A DNA stretch of 64,000 bases from Sialis fuliginosa (taxonomy: Eukaryota > Arthropoda > Insecta > Megaloptera > Sialidae), in assembly GCA_961205875.1 (NCBI GenBank), contig OY540821.1:14074001-14138000 (forward strand), written 5' to 3'. Below the pieces are notes generated by a model. The model ran no database searches, was not told the origin of the DNA, and saw only the letters and a program-made list of their open reading frames with translations. Numbering within the stretch: the stretch's first letter is position 1; the number at the start of each line of letters is the position of its first letter. Below, in pieces: positions 23,671 through 35,615 of this stretch. The position numbers and the translations under genes are program-made.

Positions 23671-24564
23671 ACTCGTTCGTTCCATTTAAAAAAAATCGAG
23701 ATGCTGGAGGATTTTGAAAGAATTTTGGTATTATTTCATAGCGAGTTTTTTTTAAATATAAGTTTTGGCGGTAATTTTTAATATTTTAAAATCAAACTTG
23801 GTAGGTTTATTTAAGATTATGAGAAGTACATTTTCCCTTATTTTCATCAAAATATTCATATTTATTACAAAGTAATTGAGAAAAAATTAAATATCTATTT
23901 TTTTTGAGGTTAGAAATTAAGTTATAGTATTCCGCCTCCCACAGATCGACAGAAGGGTTCCTTACGAGTGATTCTATTGGTTGATATTGATCAAGTAGAA
24001 GCCGAGATATTCGCGAAAAACCAAACCGCAAACAGGAAAAATTGGTAATTTTAACAACTAGTTTGTAAAATTTTATAATTATATTTAAGTAACAATAGTA
24101 TTAATTAATATTAACTTACTATAACACCATAGATCATAAAAATCTTACATTGAGAAATAGTGATGTAGAAAATGGTATGGATTTTTTGTTCAATGTAGAA
24201 TTAAATAACATAAAACAAACTTCTTAATATTATCTGCATAATACCTTGTTTATCAACTTTCATTATTAAAACTTTTTGATACATCAAAATAAGGAACACA
24301 TATCACGTTTATAACTGAAAATAAAGTTGATTTTGTTTCTTCTTATTTTTGTTTGTATTATATAAGACATGACATTTTTGAACTTGTTCTTTTAAATGAT
24401 ATCATGATATTGTTGTTGAAATGTTATATGTAGGTAGGTATAATATTGTTCAAAAGTTTTAATTATTTATGATGTACAATCTATTAATGTAGGCCAATAT
24501 TTATGTAAGTATAATACATATTTAAAAAAAATACACTTTAGATTTGGTCTGGCGCAAAAACTAA
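23671..24564. other. AT-rich stretch with a possible repeat fragment
   Basis: I see no gene. A patch around 23930-24040 is less A/T-rich than its flanks and reads like repeat sequence, but nothing else in the window matches it. Confidence 0.3.
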
Positions 24565-24620
24565 GCTAACGCTATCTCTGAGGTATTAAATATAAATGAC
24601 AGCCCACTGACAATTCTAAT
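24565..24620 (+). repeat. Fragment of the 55250-55540 inverted-repeat element
   Basis: AAGCTAACGCTATCTCTGAG followed by GTATTAAATATAAATGACAG matches the left half of the element at 55250-55540. The ends are not preserved. Confidence 0.6.
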
Positions 24621-26692
24621 CAAAATTATGGTTTATATGAATGATCTTAACGTATGCGCGTTATGTAAAAATCAATGATCCAAAAGCAGTGGTGATATAG
24701 ATTTTTATTACTATAACTCTAAGATCAGGAGTAAATTAAAAAAGATTTGACAATTCACAGATAGAGTTCTGCCGTTAATTTCGTGTTTATAATATATAGT
24801 ATAATAGATTAACAATAAGTCATTTTAGCTACTACTCTACAATTCGTAGGTAATAATCTTTATTTTGTTTATTGCACGATTTTTTTAAGAAAAATATCCC
24901 AAATTGAAAGATGCATAGTATTTAAATTTTTATAAAAACTACATTTCTTACACACAGTGAAGTTTTCTATTTAAAATGCAGAAAGCATTTTTAGACGTGG
25001 CAAACTTTGACAGCCCTATGAAATATTTACCACCCTTTTGAATACAATTCCATATTCAAGACAACAAAAGTAGCATCTTTTAGAATCCCTGAAGTATTTA
25101 ATCTTTTATACATATGAATTTAATGTATATATATTTTTATAAATTTCACTGCACTTCAGCACTGCCCTTATTCTTTGCATATATATTAAAACAACCTTTC
25201 TACAGAATACTCTATGCATTTCATTATAATGCATTACATTATACGCGTAGCTAAGAGTTCTGCATCATTCTACCATCATAGATATAAAGCTTGGACTATA
25301 CTTTAGAGTGTGTAAAAAAAACAATATTTTTTCTTCGCTCTCATTACGAAATACGTTAGTTTATGACCTAAAATAAATCCTTGCCGAAGGATTACCCTGT
25401 AGTTCAATTTTAATTTAAATAACATTGAAAAATTATTTTTTAGTACTAAAGTTGGTATTACTTACAAAAATGTCTACAAAGTCATGACTCTCAGTTCAAC
25501 GTATCAAAAGTTACATTCTATGTAATTTATTTGTTAAATGAACGTATAAAAGGCCCTCACAACTAAACTATTTTTTTTAAACTTAGCTGAAAAACCAAAT
25601 TTTTTTCGTGTGATTAAATATTTTGGAAACCTAAATATTGTCTATTATTTTTCGATATATATCAGTAATAATAAATCTCGAAACCAAATGGTTCTGAATT
25701 CAAATTCCAAAATGTTCTGCTTTATATTACCCAGATTAACTAGCATATTAAAAGTAAATAATAAAACAAAATTCAGGCTTTAGTTATTTACATATATATT
25801 TAATATTTTGTTTATTACTTTTTCACTATTAAATCAAATTCGCTTACCGCGTGGGCAATATAATTATTATAATTGGAAATTTACCATTTTGTTTAATCAC
25901 TGCATTGCAGATAAATACTTTAATTGTATTTTTAGAACTTATCATAATCAAATATCATATTATATTAATATCATAATAAAAATATAATAAATTATACTAT
26001 ATATGTAAATATTCTATAACCTACGATAATAGTCCAGCGATTTAAATTCACTGTTCAATCATATGACGTTACACTCTTATTTAGTGAAAAGCATTTGAAA
26101 TACTTTCTGTACCCCTCCCGAATTTATATATTATTTCTGAGCAAGGAACAACATTGCGCTTAGGCACATTCCTGTATAACATTTTGTGTTATATAACGTT
26201 AGCTATGTGAAAGGATTCAACCCCTATATTTCCCTAAAAAAGAGAACGATATAGTACTATATATGTAAATAACTGTATCTATCCTTTCTAAACAGCGCTT
26301 GAAAAAACAAATGACTACTGCTAACATTAATTTTGTTGTATGTATGTGCATTTATATTTGACTCTATAAAGGTTGGAGTTATTTTGTTATAAAAAGAAAT
26401 ATCTCTTTTTATGGCAAATTTCTCTATGCCACTTTATTCTTTTATTTAATCGATTTTAAAAGAAATATATAGTTTTATTAATGTAGTAAGAGAAGCATAA
26501 TATTCCGTTATGGGAACGCTATATATCATATTAGTTAAAGAGTTCTAACAAATTTTTAGCTAGTTGATCTTCTATATAAGCAATCATACCGTTATGTATA
26601 TATATAAATCATGGTGTATTATAATAGGTAACTACATGGAAAATTTATCTTAAAATATTGCAGTTAACATTTCATATAGACTGGGATCGAAT
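24621..26692. other. AT-rich stretch without recognised gene
   Basis: I see no gene, bounded repeat or inverted repeat here that I can support. Confidence 0.45.
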
Positions 26693-26709
26693 CCCCCCCC
26701 CCCCCCCCC
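26693..26709. repeat. Homopolymer run of 17 C
   Basis: Seventeen consecutive C follow GGGATCGAAT. Such a run is unusual in this A/T-rich DNA, and its exact length may be unreliable in the assembly. Confidence 0.9.
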
Positions 26710-26933
26710 TTCTTACAAACGGGTACCACTTTTGCCATGTTTAGACCAACGAAAACAAAACAGTAGTATTTCAACCAAAAAATGTATAAGAGGTTGGTAA
26801 CAATACTCTATAAACGGAAAATTTCGATAATTGGACACTAGCGTGTAAGAAATGTCCAATTACTGCAACCCCACGCTATGTATTTCTTACAAATGTATGT
26901 TATATAGTATTATATTAATAAACAAAAGTTGTT

Positions 26934-27081
26934 TTTCGCATGGCGGCTGTGCGTTGGCTGTCTGTACGATTTTTTTGTTCGCGATAATTTCTGTAAAAAT
27001 GCATTGTTTTAAATTTTTGTTTTGCAAAATGTTCGTCTGAGCGAGGATTCAAAACCTATTGATTTGGTGCTAATCGGATCA
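26934..27081 (-). repeat. Family J repeat, reversed fragment
   Basis: TTTTTCGCATGGCGGCTGTG at one end and TATTGATTTGGTGCTAATCG at the other are the reverse complement of the 54660-54835 portion of the long family J copy. In between lie TCGCGATAATTTCTGTAAAA and ATGCATTG, equivalent to that copy's TACAGTAGTTATCGTGAACG region. Confidence 0.7.
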
Positions 27082-27095
27082 GCTGTTTTGGCAAA

Positions 27096-28012
27096 ATGCA
27101 CGATTTTGCACATATGTTGTACCTATAGCAACACCGTCTAATTTTAGATATCGTAAAAGAGTTTTCTGGCAAATTCCATCGAAATTTTTCATATGAAAAA
27201 TATTCATGGAATATGGAAGTTATGTATGGAACTTTTTACCGATATTTTAAACTGTTTTCTGGATATTTTAGCTTATTTATTGTTGTAATATTATCAGAAT
27301 TTTGAAATGAAAAAAGTGGTGTGATTTTAAATATATATATAAAAAAAGAATATATTTATAAACAAGAATGAATAATCGATCAGAAGTAATAATAAGTGAA
27401 ATTCAATAACACTACCGTAGATTCAGATACCGTGTTTAAGCAAATTATAAAACATACATATTTCAATGTGTCCGTATGTCTCGAGGCAACGAAAAGAAAT
27501 AAAAAACCTTTTTGACGGTTCAGTAATTTCACACGATGGTTGTTTTTTATATCAGACCCGAATTGTATAAATCATAGGCTATTGATTGTTATTTAGTAAT
27601 ACAGTGGATGTCAACCTTTTAAATTACAATTAATTAGTATCGGACAACAGCTCCTACATGTTGCTGTTAGACAAGGATAACAGACAAAAACTCGATTTGT
27701 GTTTTAATGAAAGATGTTTCGAACATGATTCATAGATTATATTTTTTTGCATGTTGATTGTAAGATAGAACTGATACAAATCGCAAATAAAAATAATAAT
27801 AATTTGTTAGCACGGTACGTTCGAATATAAAACAACAAATAAATAAGATATTGTTTCAACGCCTTCGCACTTGTTGAAATCAAATTAAATAAGTTTTACT
27901 GAAAAGTTTTAAAATTTATTCAAAACCGGGATCTCGGCCATATTTTGGTATTTATATACGTTTAAGTAACCGTTAGCGAGTTGATTTTTACATTAAATAA
28001 AACAGTCAAGTG
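27096..28012. other. AT-rich stretch without recognised gene
   Basis: I see no gene in this stretch and no repeat boundary. Confidence 0.4.
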
Positions 28013-28491
28013 TGTGTTGAGCATGCATATGATAGGGTTCCGTAGTCATTCTCACTACGATTTATAAAGAAAGAGTTATTTCAAAATTTTTCATAAACTA
28101 TTTTTACTACAGTGTTCGTTATAATTTTCATTGAAAGTACTAATTAAAAGCTACATTCTCGAATTTTATCAGGTTTTTAATATCGATAGTTTAGAATTTA
28201 GAGGGAGGGGACGCTCTGATAATGACTCTGAACGCAAATATATCGTGAGTGAATGCTTAAAATCAAAAGGTCCTAAGACATTTTTTGTTGTATTTTATGA
28301 GACCTATCTAAGATGGATTAAGTGAATTTTTTTTTGAATATACTTTTCAATGCATGGGAAGAATTTCTGTTTTTGGGTTATCAATCTAAGTCCGTATACC
28401 AAATTCATCTTAATCGGTATAAAATTAATATAGACAGACAGACGGATAGACAGAGCGAAACTATAAGGATTCTTAGTTTTCTACGGAACCC
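28013..28491 (+). mobile_element. Family D element, fullest copy
   Basis: The head is AGTCAAGTGTGTGTTGAGCA ... GGGTTCCGTAGTCATTCTCA. The tail is AGACAGACAGACGGATAGAC ... CTACGGAACCCC. The inner head GGGTTCCGTAG and the tail CTACGGAACCC are perfect inverted repeats. The head motif and a GACAGACAGACGGA tail are features of a family I recall from Lepidoptera. Two short stop-free frames inside have no recognisable product. Reversed copies occur at 43512-43559 and 43921-44056. Confidence 0.65.
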
Positions 28492-28492
28492 C

Positions 28493-30780
28493 AATAAATC
28501 TTATTAGCTAAAATGCTTTGTGATATGTTACTGTTGTGTCCAAATGATATTTTTCTAATATTTATAAAATATACCTAAATATAAAAAAGTGTAAATTCGT
28601 TTTGAATATAAAAAGTACCGTAATTAAGATTTTGGTCCGATATTTTACTCACTAAATTTATTATAAATAAATGTAATATAAAGTTATTTTATTTTTTTAA
28701 ATGTTTTTTAATGTCCAAATGCAAATATAAATGTAGAGTAAGACAACCATTTTATAGAGGCTTTAAAAGCTTAAAAGGGTACGCAACGAAATTCTAAATT
28801 ATAAGAATAATTAATGAGAATTGACTTCAGTAGGCTTGTAAATTATGAAACATAAAACAAATATAATTTGACACTATAAATGCAGTCGAAACACTAAATT
28901 ATTAATTTTCATTTCATTGTGACTTAGGAGATACACGAGTACAAATTCCCTTTGTGTGTTATTTCACTACAAGAAATGTCATCTGTGACTAGAAGTAGTA
29001 ACATAAAGGCATCTCTTCTATTTCTGTGTTTATCAAAATTGCAAAAGTCTGCCGTGTAAAACTCAGAAAGATGGTATGAATATTGCGAAGCGTACACTTT
29101 TATTCTATTTGCAACATACCTAGGGCTTACAAAAAATTATTAATACTATTATCATTTTCCCTATTTATTAAATATATCCTTTTTTATAACAAATATTTTG
29201 AAAGATATAGAATTTGTAAGATCAACTCCGAAAAAATATTTTTTAATTTTTATACATGCATAAAATGAAAATATAAGTAATAAATATATTAACCATTATT
29301 AATAAATAATTTTCTTACTCGAGATTTTAATGGATGTACACGTATATAAAATATTGACAATTTTAAAAGATATGAAGAAAAATGTTATATTTAAAAGTTA
29401 TATAAGGAACAGTTATATTAAAAATTGGGGATAATTTTTGGTTACAGTCATTGATTTCATTTATACGTATGTAGGCCAGTACGAGTTTGGGAGAAATAAA
29501 AAAATAAATTGAAAAGTATATTTACCATCATTAAATAAGTAAAAAATCAGTAAAAGATATATCAGTAAAAAGTCGCTATTCTGTACATCCGATCTTAAAA
29601 ACGTTTCTCCGGAACTTTTAAAAGAGAATAAAGAGCACAGTCGCCGGATATAAAAAATAAAACAAGACGTGAATAAAACAAATCTCCTACGGGCCTAGAC
29701 AACTGAATTATATTCAAAAACGACGTTTGGAAACGATTTTCAAGTCGACTGAGCAAATAGCAGAATAGCAAACAACATATTTATTAAATTATGTAAACAC
29801 ACAAATATATTTTCAATTGTTTATACTGGGAACAAAAGAATTATTATCTGTGAAAAGGAGATTTTTTCCTTTTTACGTTTTATGGTGAATGGAAAATTCT
29901 ACTTTATTTTTTACTGTTATTGCTGAATACACTAATAAATATTGTGTCTTTGATGCATGATTCGTCTGTACGAACAATAAAAAAGCTAAGGCAATTAACT
30001 TTTCTGATTTTTTCACATCACCTAATACAATCAAATATTTAATTTATTTGTTGATTAAACGTAAACATTTTTGAAGTCGGAAAGAGCAACACTTATGAAA
30101 TCAATATTGTGTCTATCTGTCTGTCACAGTTTTTTGTTACATAATTATAGTAAATGGTGGATCAATGAATAGACTTAAGTTAAATTCCCGTGAGTCGGGT
30201 CTAATAAAAGCTGATAATTCAAGAAATTTAAGTATGTAAAAGTTGTTATTATTAAAATCTTCGTTAGAAAAAAAAGAAAATCAGTGTTCACTGAATTTAC
30301 GTATTTTTTAAAATAATTCAAAATAATTTAATTATAGTACATTTTCAGATGTCTGTATTCTAATACACGAATTATTAAATCGTTATATAATATAATTTTT
30401 TGTCGGTTTGTGCGTCTATTTGCCATTTGCCGGTATGTATGTGTGTCAAATTAGCTCAATGATTTCAAAGTCGACTGGTTGAAAACAATTTAAATTTGGT
30501 ATATTTGTTTTATGCGTTAGTCTAGTGAAAAATTGCTAATATGTCATTTTAATCCAACTTTCTGTTTTACCGGAAATGGATACAATTTTTGAAATTGATA
30601 GTGTATGTTGTTTTTATTTAAAACAAAGAGATGAAAAAATCCGAGTATATTTGTTTGTTTCCTGTCATTGAAATTTTATTATAATTTTTATTATTTAATT
30701 ATTTTTTAACATTTTAATTAATTCCTGTTTATTGAAGATATCCTTTATCCCAGTTAGCTTGATTTCATTGGCATTTTTAC
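28493..30780. other. AT-rich stretch without recognised gene
   Basis: I see no gene. GTGTCTATCTGTCTGTCAC near 30112 and TTGTCGGTTTGTGCGTC near 30400 are short GTCTGT-type tracts like those in insect repeat tails, without clear boundaries. Confidence 0.4.
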
Positions 30781-31000
30781 GTTGACCAATGCACCATTCA
30801 ATGCGGTTTGTTTCAGAGGGGGAATGAGCATCTGGTCTATCGAACAAATTCAATTTTATTTCAATTCCTTCCTTTACTTATTAATGCGTCCTGTGGAACT
30901 GTGATTTATTCCCTAGGGAACCCGCCGACCCACCCTCTCCCGGTCCCGTGCGGCAATTGCAGTGGTTTGTTAACAGATCTAACTTGTATGTTTTATTGAA
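30780..31000 (+). other. GC-richer island with acceptor-like signal
   Basis: GCGGTTTGTTTCAG near 30814 is acceptor-like and is followed by a 63-codon open frame whose C-rich end (near 30915-30960) stands out from the background. I recognise no protein. It could be an exon remnant or repeat. Confidence 0.15.
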
Positions 31001-31087
31001 TTCTCTTTCTTTGATTTGTTTGAATACAAAATAAATGTGTTTCTGGATTCACGCATTGACATTACTTTTTTGCAGTAAAGTACTGGA

Positions 31088-31382
31088 ACCAGATATGGCC
31101 GCTATAAGAGCGAGGTTTACTGTTTCTGTGATTGACTAATAAAAACAAGTAACTCATTATTTAATCAATTTAAATTATAGCCTTTTTTTGTTTATGTTTT
31201 TTCTCCAGTAATGGATAAAGTAAAACCAGTAATGAGCATGCAGTGATGGACACTTGCTAATGATTACAAAATGATAAGTACTACGACACAAAAGATATAA
31301 AAGAATGAATCGTCAAATTTGAAGCAATGTAAAGCAGTTGCTATGATAATATTATAAATTATACTAATAATTAGTTTAAATA
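31088..31382 (+). repeat. Family A dispersed repeat, shortened copy
   Basis: It begins CCAGATATGGCCGCTATAAG as at 58487 and runs to ATACTAATAATTAGTTTAAA, then stops. The last third of the family (to GCCATTACTGGGGTCC) is missing. Confidence 0.8.
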
Positions 31383-31586
31383 ATAGTCAATCTTCATTTC
31401 CCCTAATATACAAACTTTCATTTAAAATAATTTTTGTTATGTATCATTTAGAATGGGGCATCCTGTATAAAAAAACTAATTCTGTACCACCAAGAATGTC
31501 CATATATAAAAAATAAAACATAATTAAAAATATTTTGTAAATGATATAATTTCCACACTGGACCGGACAAAAAGCTTGTTATTTAA

Positions 31587-31823
31587 TACATTTATATAAA
31601 CTGCAGTAGCACATTGCATTGCACCAGTGCCGGAAGTGGTTGCCAGCGACACGTGTGGCGAATGTGCGACCTACTAGAACTTTGCAATAACCTAAGCAGC
31701 ACCAGATGCGCCCAAAACAATCTCATACAAAAATTATATCCGATATTGGACGGGCGTCATCTTTGGTTCTTTAATTTTATTCGATTGGACGAAATCGATC
31801 TGTTCGGAGTTTTTAAGGCTTAA
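31587..31823 (+). other. Coding-like frame, unrecognised
   Basis: One frame is open from just after a TAA at 31584-31586 to a TAA at 31821-31823. Codon composition is clearly richer in G+C than the flanks, and an acceptor-like CTGCAG ends at 31606. There is no ATG near the start. The product has six cysteines in its first half and an acidic-hydrophobic C-terminus (DEIDLFGVFKA). I recognise no family. It may be a terminal exon, an exon remnant or transposon coding debris. Confidence 0.2.
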
Positions 31824-33500
31824 CATTTTCTATATGTTTCAAATATAGCTTTTTTTAATTCAAATACGTAAACTGATACATATTAATATTTCCTCGTGCA
31901 GTGGAACCTGAACCATTTTTTTCTGTGGAGGGAGTACGAACCTCAAAAATTAAGCTGACCTTATTTTACTTGGCGTTTTTAAAATTCAAAATTGACTTAA
32001 ATTTTCTATGAAAAAAAAATTAAATTTTTATTTAATGATTCAACAAGAATTTTTAATTTATTATGAGTATTTCCGAACGTTGATAAAATGTTTTTTCATG
32101 CATTCAAAATAAGATGAAAAATCCTGGAAAAGCGGGAAAAAATGTATTTAAATATTAAATGTTGTGTATAATTATGTTATTACTTTTTTACGGAATAGAA
32201 ATCACACAGTAATACAAATTTGTCCCTTTATCTTAAATAGTTGTCAAATATGGCTACCGCTGAGCTACTGGCATTTCCGGTTAGTTTTTTTTAGTCTATG
32301 TTAATTGATGCAATTAAAACAATACACCTTCGAATTTCACAAAGAGATTTGTAGATACCAATGAAGTATTGTTTTTTGAAATGCTACAATTCGTTTTAGA
32401 TTTATATACTTTTTTATTTACTTGATTTACGACTATCATTATTATTGGTTCGGCTAGTTTTATCTGATAACTTCTTGAGATATCAGGTTATTGGTCCCTG
32501 AATTTGAATAAATATAGATTTCAAATGATTTGGAATGCATTCACGTTAAAGATATTTAATGGGTTATGTGCTATGTAAAGTAATTATTATTTTAAATGTT
32601 GATAAATTACGCTAGTTAATTTTTTAAATTGTGTTTCTTCGTATGTACCTATGTATTTAAAAAATATTGTAGTTTGTAATTTGTACTTCCTTGAAATACG
32701 ATTTTTGAAAATAATAAATTATTGAGCTTTTCAACAGGCTTTACACGAAATTAACTAAATAAGATTTTAATTGTTTTAGTGTTTTATATGTTTTCTTCAT
32801 AATATTTCATGTATTGCATTGATTTTGAAAATTTTATAACGTTTTGTAATCAGGAACATAAACCTCAATTATTTATGGTTCGAGTTCAGTGTATAAATTT
32901 TAGTAATATGAACCATAGCAATAATTACGTAATCAATTGAAATTCATTATTATTAATTAAAATATAATATAAGAAACGATTTTCTTTTTTACTACAGTTT
33001 ATTTTGCAAGACTTTATATATCATATTATTATAGAATCAAGATTCTTCTTAATATGTACGTATGGAATAATATGTATATATTCTTACATTTGTATTTGCC
33101 TATGTGTACATATACATATGTATAATGTATATACAAAAAACGTGTTGCATTTTGAATAAATTATGCTAAGAACTCCATTGTGTATAGTACGCTTGAATGC
33201 GTATAAACTACGCTGAACATGGCCGATTTATACACAGGAGGGGGGAGGGGCCATGATATTACAACCCATCCGCGCACAAAAATAACTGAATAAAAAGTGT
33301 ACATAGCGTAAAATAAAAATTATACAACCGAAACAAAAAAAATATCATATACGGTATAATCACGTTTTAGATTTTAGATATTAGTTTTTTTATTTTACTC
33401 TCTTTTGTATATTTCTTATATTATACTTATATGTAGAATACATAATAACAACTTTATTGTCTGATAAATGAAATATATATATAGTTTCAAAAATAATTGG
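31824..33500. other. AT-rich stretch without recognised gene
   Basis: I see no gene. A G-rich run GGAGGGGGGAGGGGCC lies at about 33238-33253. The rest is A/T-rich. Confidence 0.45.
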
Positions 33501-33610
33501 AAACAAGAGTATTTTAAAAATTAATACATAATATGAAATTTTACTCTTTTGCGATTTGTCTATAGACCAACAGACAGACACACAGATATCATGGCGAAAA
33601 AGTTCAGGGA
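33500..33610 (+). repeat. Family H repeat, copy 1
   Basis: AATATGAAATTTTACTCTTT, GCGATTTGTC and CAGACAGACACACAGATATC followed by ATGGCGAAAA parallel 48185-48305, and more weakly 53615-53730. The element type is unclear. Confidence 0.5.
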
Positions 33611-33784
33611 TGATCAAAATGGATATTTAAATCGAGCGAACTAGGAAAAACGTTGTAGATTATTTTATATCAGATATCCAGACATATTTTTGGAATATAA
33701 TTGAAAACACGTTGACTGTAGAACTGTATACTCAGTACAGTGTATAAAAATCCCGTGGCATCTGTGGAAATACTATGTAGTTAT

Positions 33785-33885
33785 GTGTTTACACTAAGAA
33801 GACAAAACAACTTGTATTTGAACATATGTATGTACATAGGTTTTGTTGCTATTTTGTTATTGTTTTGTCTTTTTGGTGTAAACAC
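33785..33885. repeat. Small hairpin with 26-bp inverted arms
   Basis: GTGTTTACACTAAGAAGACA (arm 33785-33810) pairs with the arm 33860-33885 ending GGTGTAAACAC, with about three mismatches and 49 bp between. One arm also occurs at 48355-48378 (GTCTTTTTGGCGTAAACAC), again downstream of family H. The two features may therefore belong to one element. Confidence 0.65.
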
Positions 33886-34617
33886 GGCATAGAAGTTATG
33901 GAACGACGAATGGCCGGTTTCTACTGGACTTGTTGTTCAGGTTATAGGTTGACAAAATAATATATTATAATTTAACTAACTAATAAGACGTCCAAAAAGT
34001 TTTAAAATTGGTTTGTATGTGAATAATAACATTGTTAAAATGCCTAAAATTTATAATGTAGTTGAACATAACTTCCACAAAAAACAACTCTGTGAACAAA
34101 TGTCATATTTTCTTTTTAACTAAATGTTAACAATTACATGTACATACATATTTATATAATTCATCCTAAACAAGGGTAAATACATATATCCCTGTAATAT
34201 GCTATTAAAAGCGAATTCAAGAAATGTTATGTAATAAAAAAATACACATTACAAGAAATTTATCATTTATTTCAATAAAACCAACCATCTGACGGATTTG
34301 GTGGCCAGTCATGAGGGGTGAAGAAAACAGCGACCCCAGTAGATATGGTCACATGTGTGTAATTTCATTATTTTTATTGGAATTATACTTCGACTTTATG
34401 TCCATATTTTAAGACACACATTTTTGTTTTTATATGATTATTTTTTATATAAGTGTATATCACATTTTTTTATGTATTTGTATCTGTAATAATAGTTTAT
34501 CAAATAAAGAATAATATATTACACAATAAATTAAATAGTATCTATAATATATTTTATGATCATATAGGATTAATAAAAAAAATTGAAATTAAGATAATTT
34601 TTAAAAATAATATTTAG
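33886..34617. other. AT-rich stretch without recognised gene
   Basis: I see no gene. A short balanced patch at 34284-34352 has no recognisable product. Confidence 0.4.
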
Positions 34618-35615
34618 CAAATAGCATTTAATATTAATTTAGACGCTCAATTATAAAACTATAATACCTCTACGTCTTATTTTCTTGTATTTTAGTCGAT
34701 ATTTCTATGACGAATTGAAGTTCACTGCAGGAAATTTCACTAAAAAATTTAGAATTTTTGATTTCGTTAAAAGTATGTTTATTGTATAGAAAATGACGTG
34801 AAAAGTTGAACTGTTCAAACCGCAGGTCTGTATCTCAAATCGTTCTCGAGATATAGCCTCTCAAAGTTTTAGTTTTTTCAAATTTTTGGAGAAAAAAGGT
34901 CATAACTTTTGAACGTGTGGTCGGAATTGATTTTAGTTGACGGATTTGGAATCAGCGTGTCAAAATCTATATAACAACATGTATAATACTTTAAAACTCG
35001 AGAAAAAAAAATTCGCGAAAAATCGAAAAAATTCAAAGGGGTATACCTTAAAAAAATGTCGATTTTTAGCAAAAATTTTTTTGTCTGATTTTAAAGTATT
35101 ATATATGTCATTATATAGATTTTGACACGCTGATTCCAAATCCGTCAACTAAAATCAATTCCGACCACACGTTCAAAAGTTATGGCCTTTTTTCTCCAAA
35201 AATTTGAAAAAACTAAAACTTTGAGAGGCTATATCTCGAGAACGATTTGAGATACAGACCTGCGGTTTGAACAGTTCAACTTTTCACGTCATTTTCTATA
35301 CAATAAACATACTTTTAACGAAATCAAAAATTCTAAATTTTTTAGTGAAATTTCCTGCAGTGAACTTCAATTCGTCATAGAAATATCGACTAAAATACAA
35401 GAAAATAAGACGTAGAGGTATTATAGTGTTATAACTGAGCGTGTAAATTAATATTAAATACTATTTTTGATTAAAATGTTTGAGTTGCGCATAAAGACAA
35501 ATTTTCTAATAATATTTTTAAATTATTTATTAACTGAAAACACAAATTTGTATTAATTTACCCATAAAGTAAGGGAAACACTGCTTCCCCTGCTTCCATG
35601 GACGCTTCGCCACTG
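34618..35615. mobile_element. Long snap-back palindrome element, copy 2
   Basis: The centre is near 35042. The left arm begins AAATAGCATTTAATATTAAT, and the right arm extends 160 bp further to a terminus ending CTTCGCCACTG at 35615. Read in reverse, that terminus is CAGTGGCGAAGCGTCCATGG, matching the left terminus of copy 1 (11752). The left arm lacks this outer part, so the copy is 5'-truncated. Arms within the copy match at more than nine in ten positions by eye. As in copy 1, both strands carry the same TTG-started 62-codon frame, a consequence of symmetry. Confidence 0.85.

Noticed and set aside
26686..26700. GGGATCGAATCCC resembling a tRNA B box
   Set aside because: No A box or cloverleaf upstream. 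The same holds for GATCGAATCCC near 5031.
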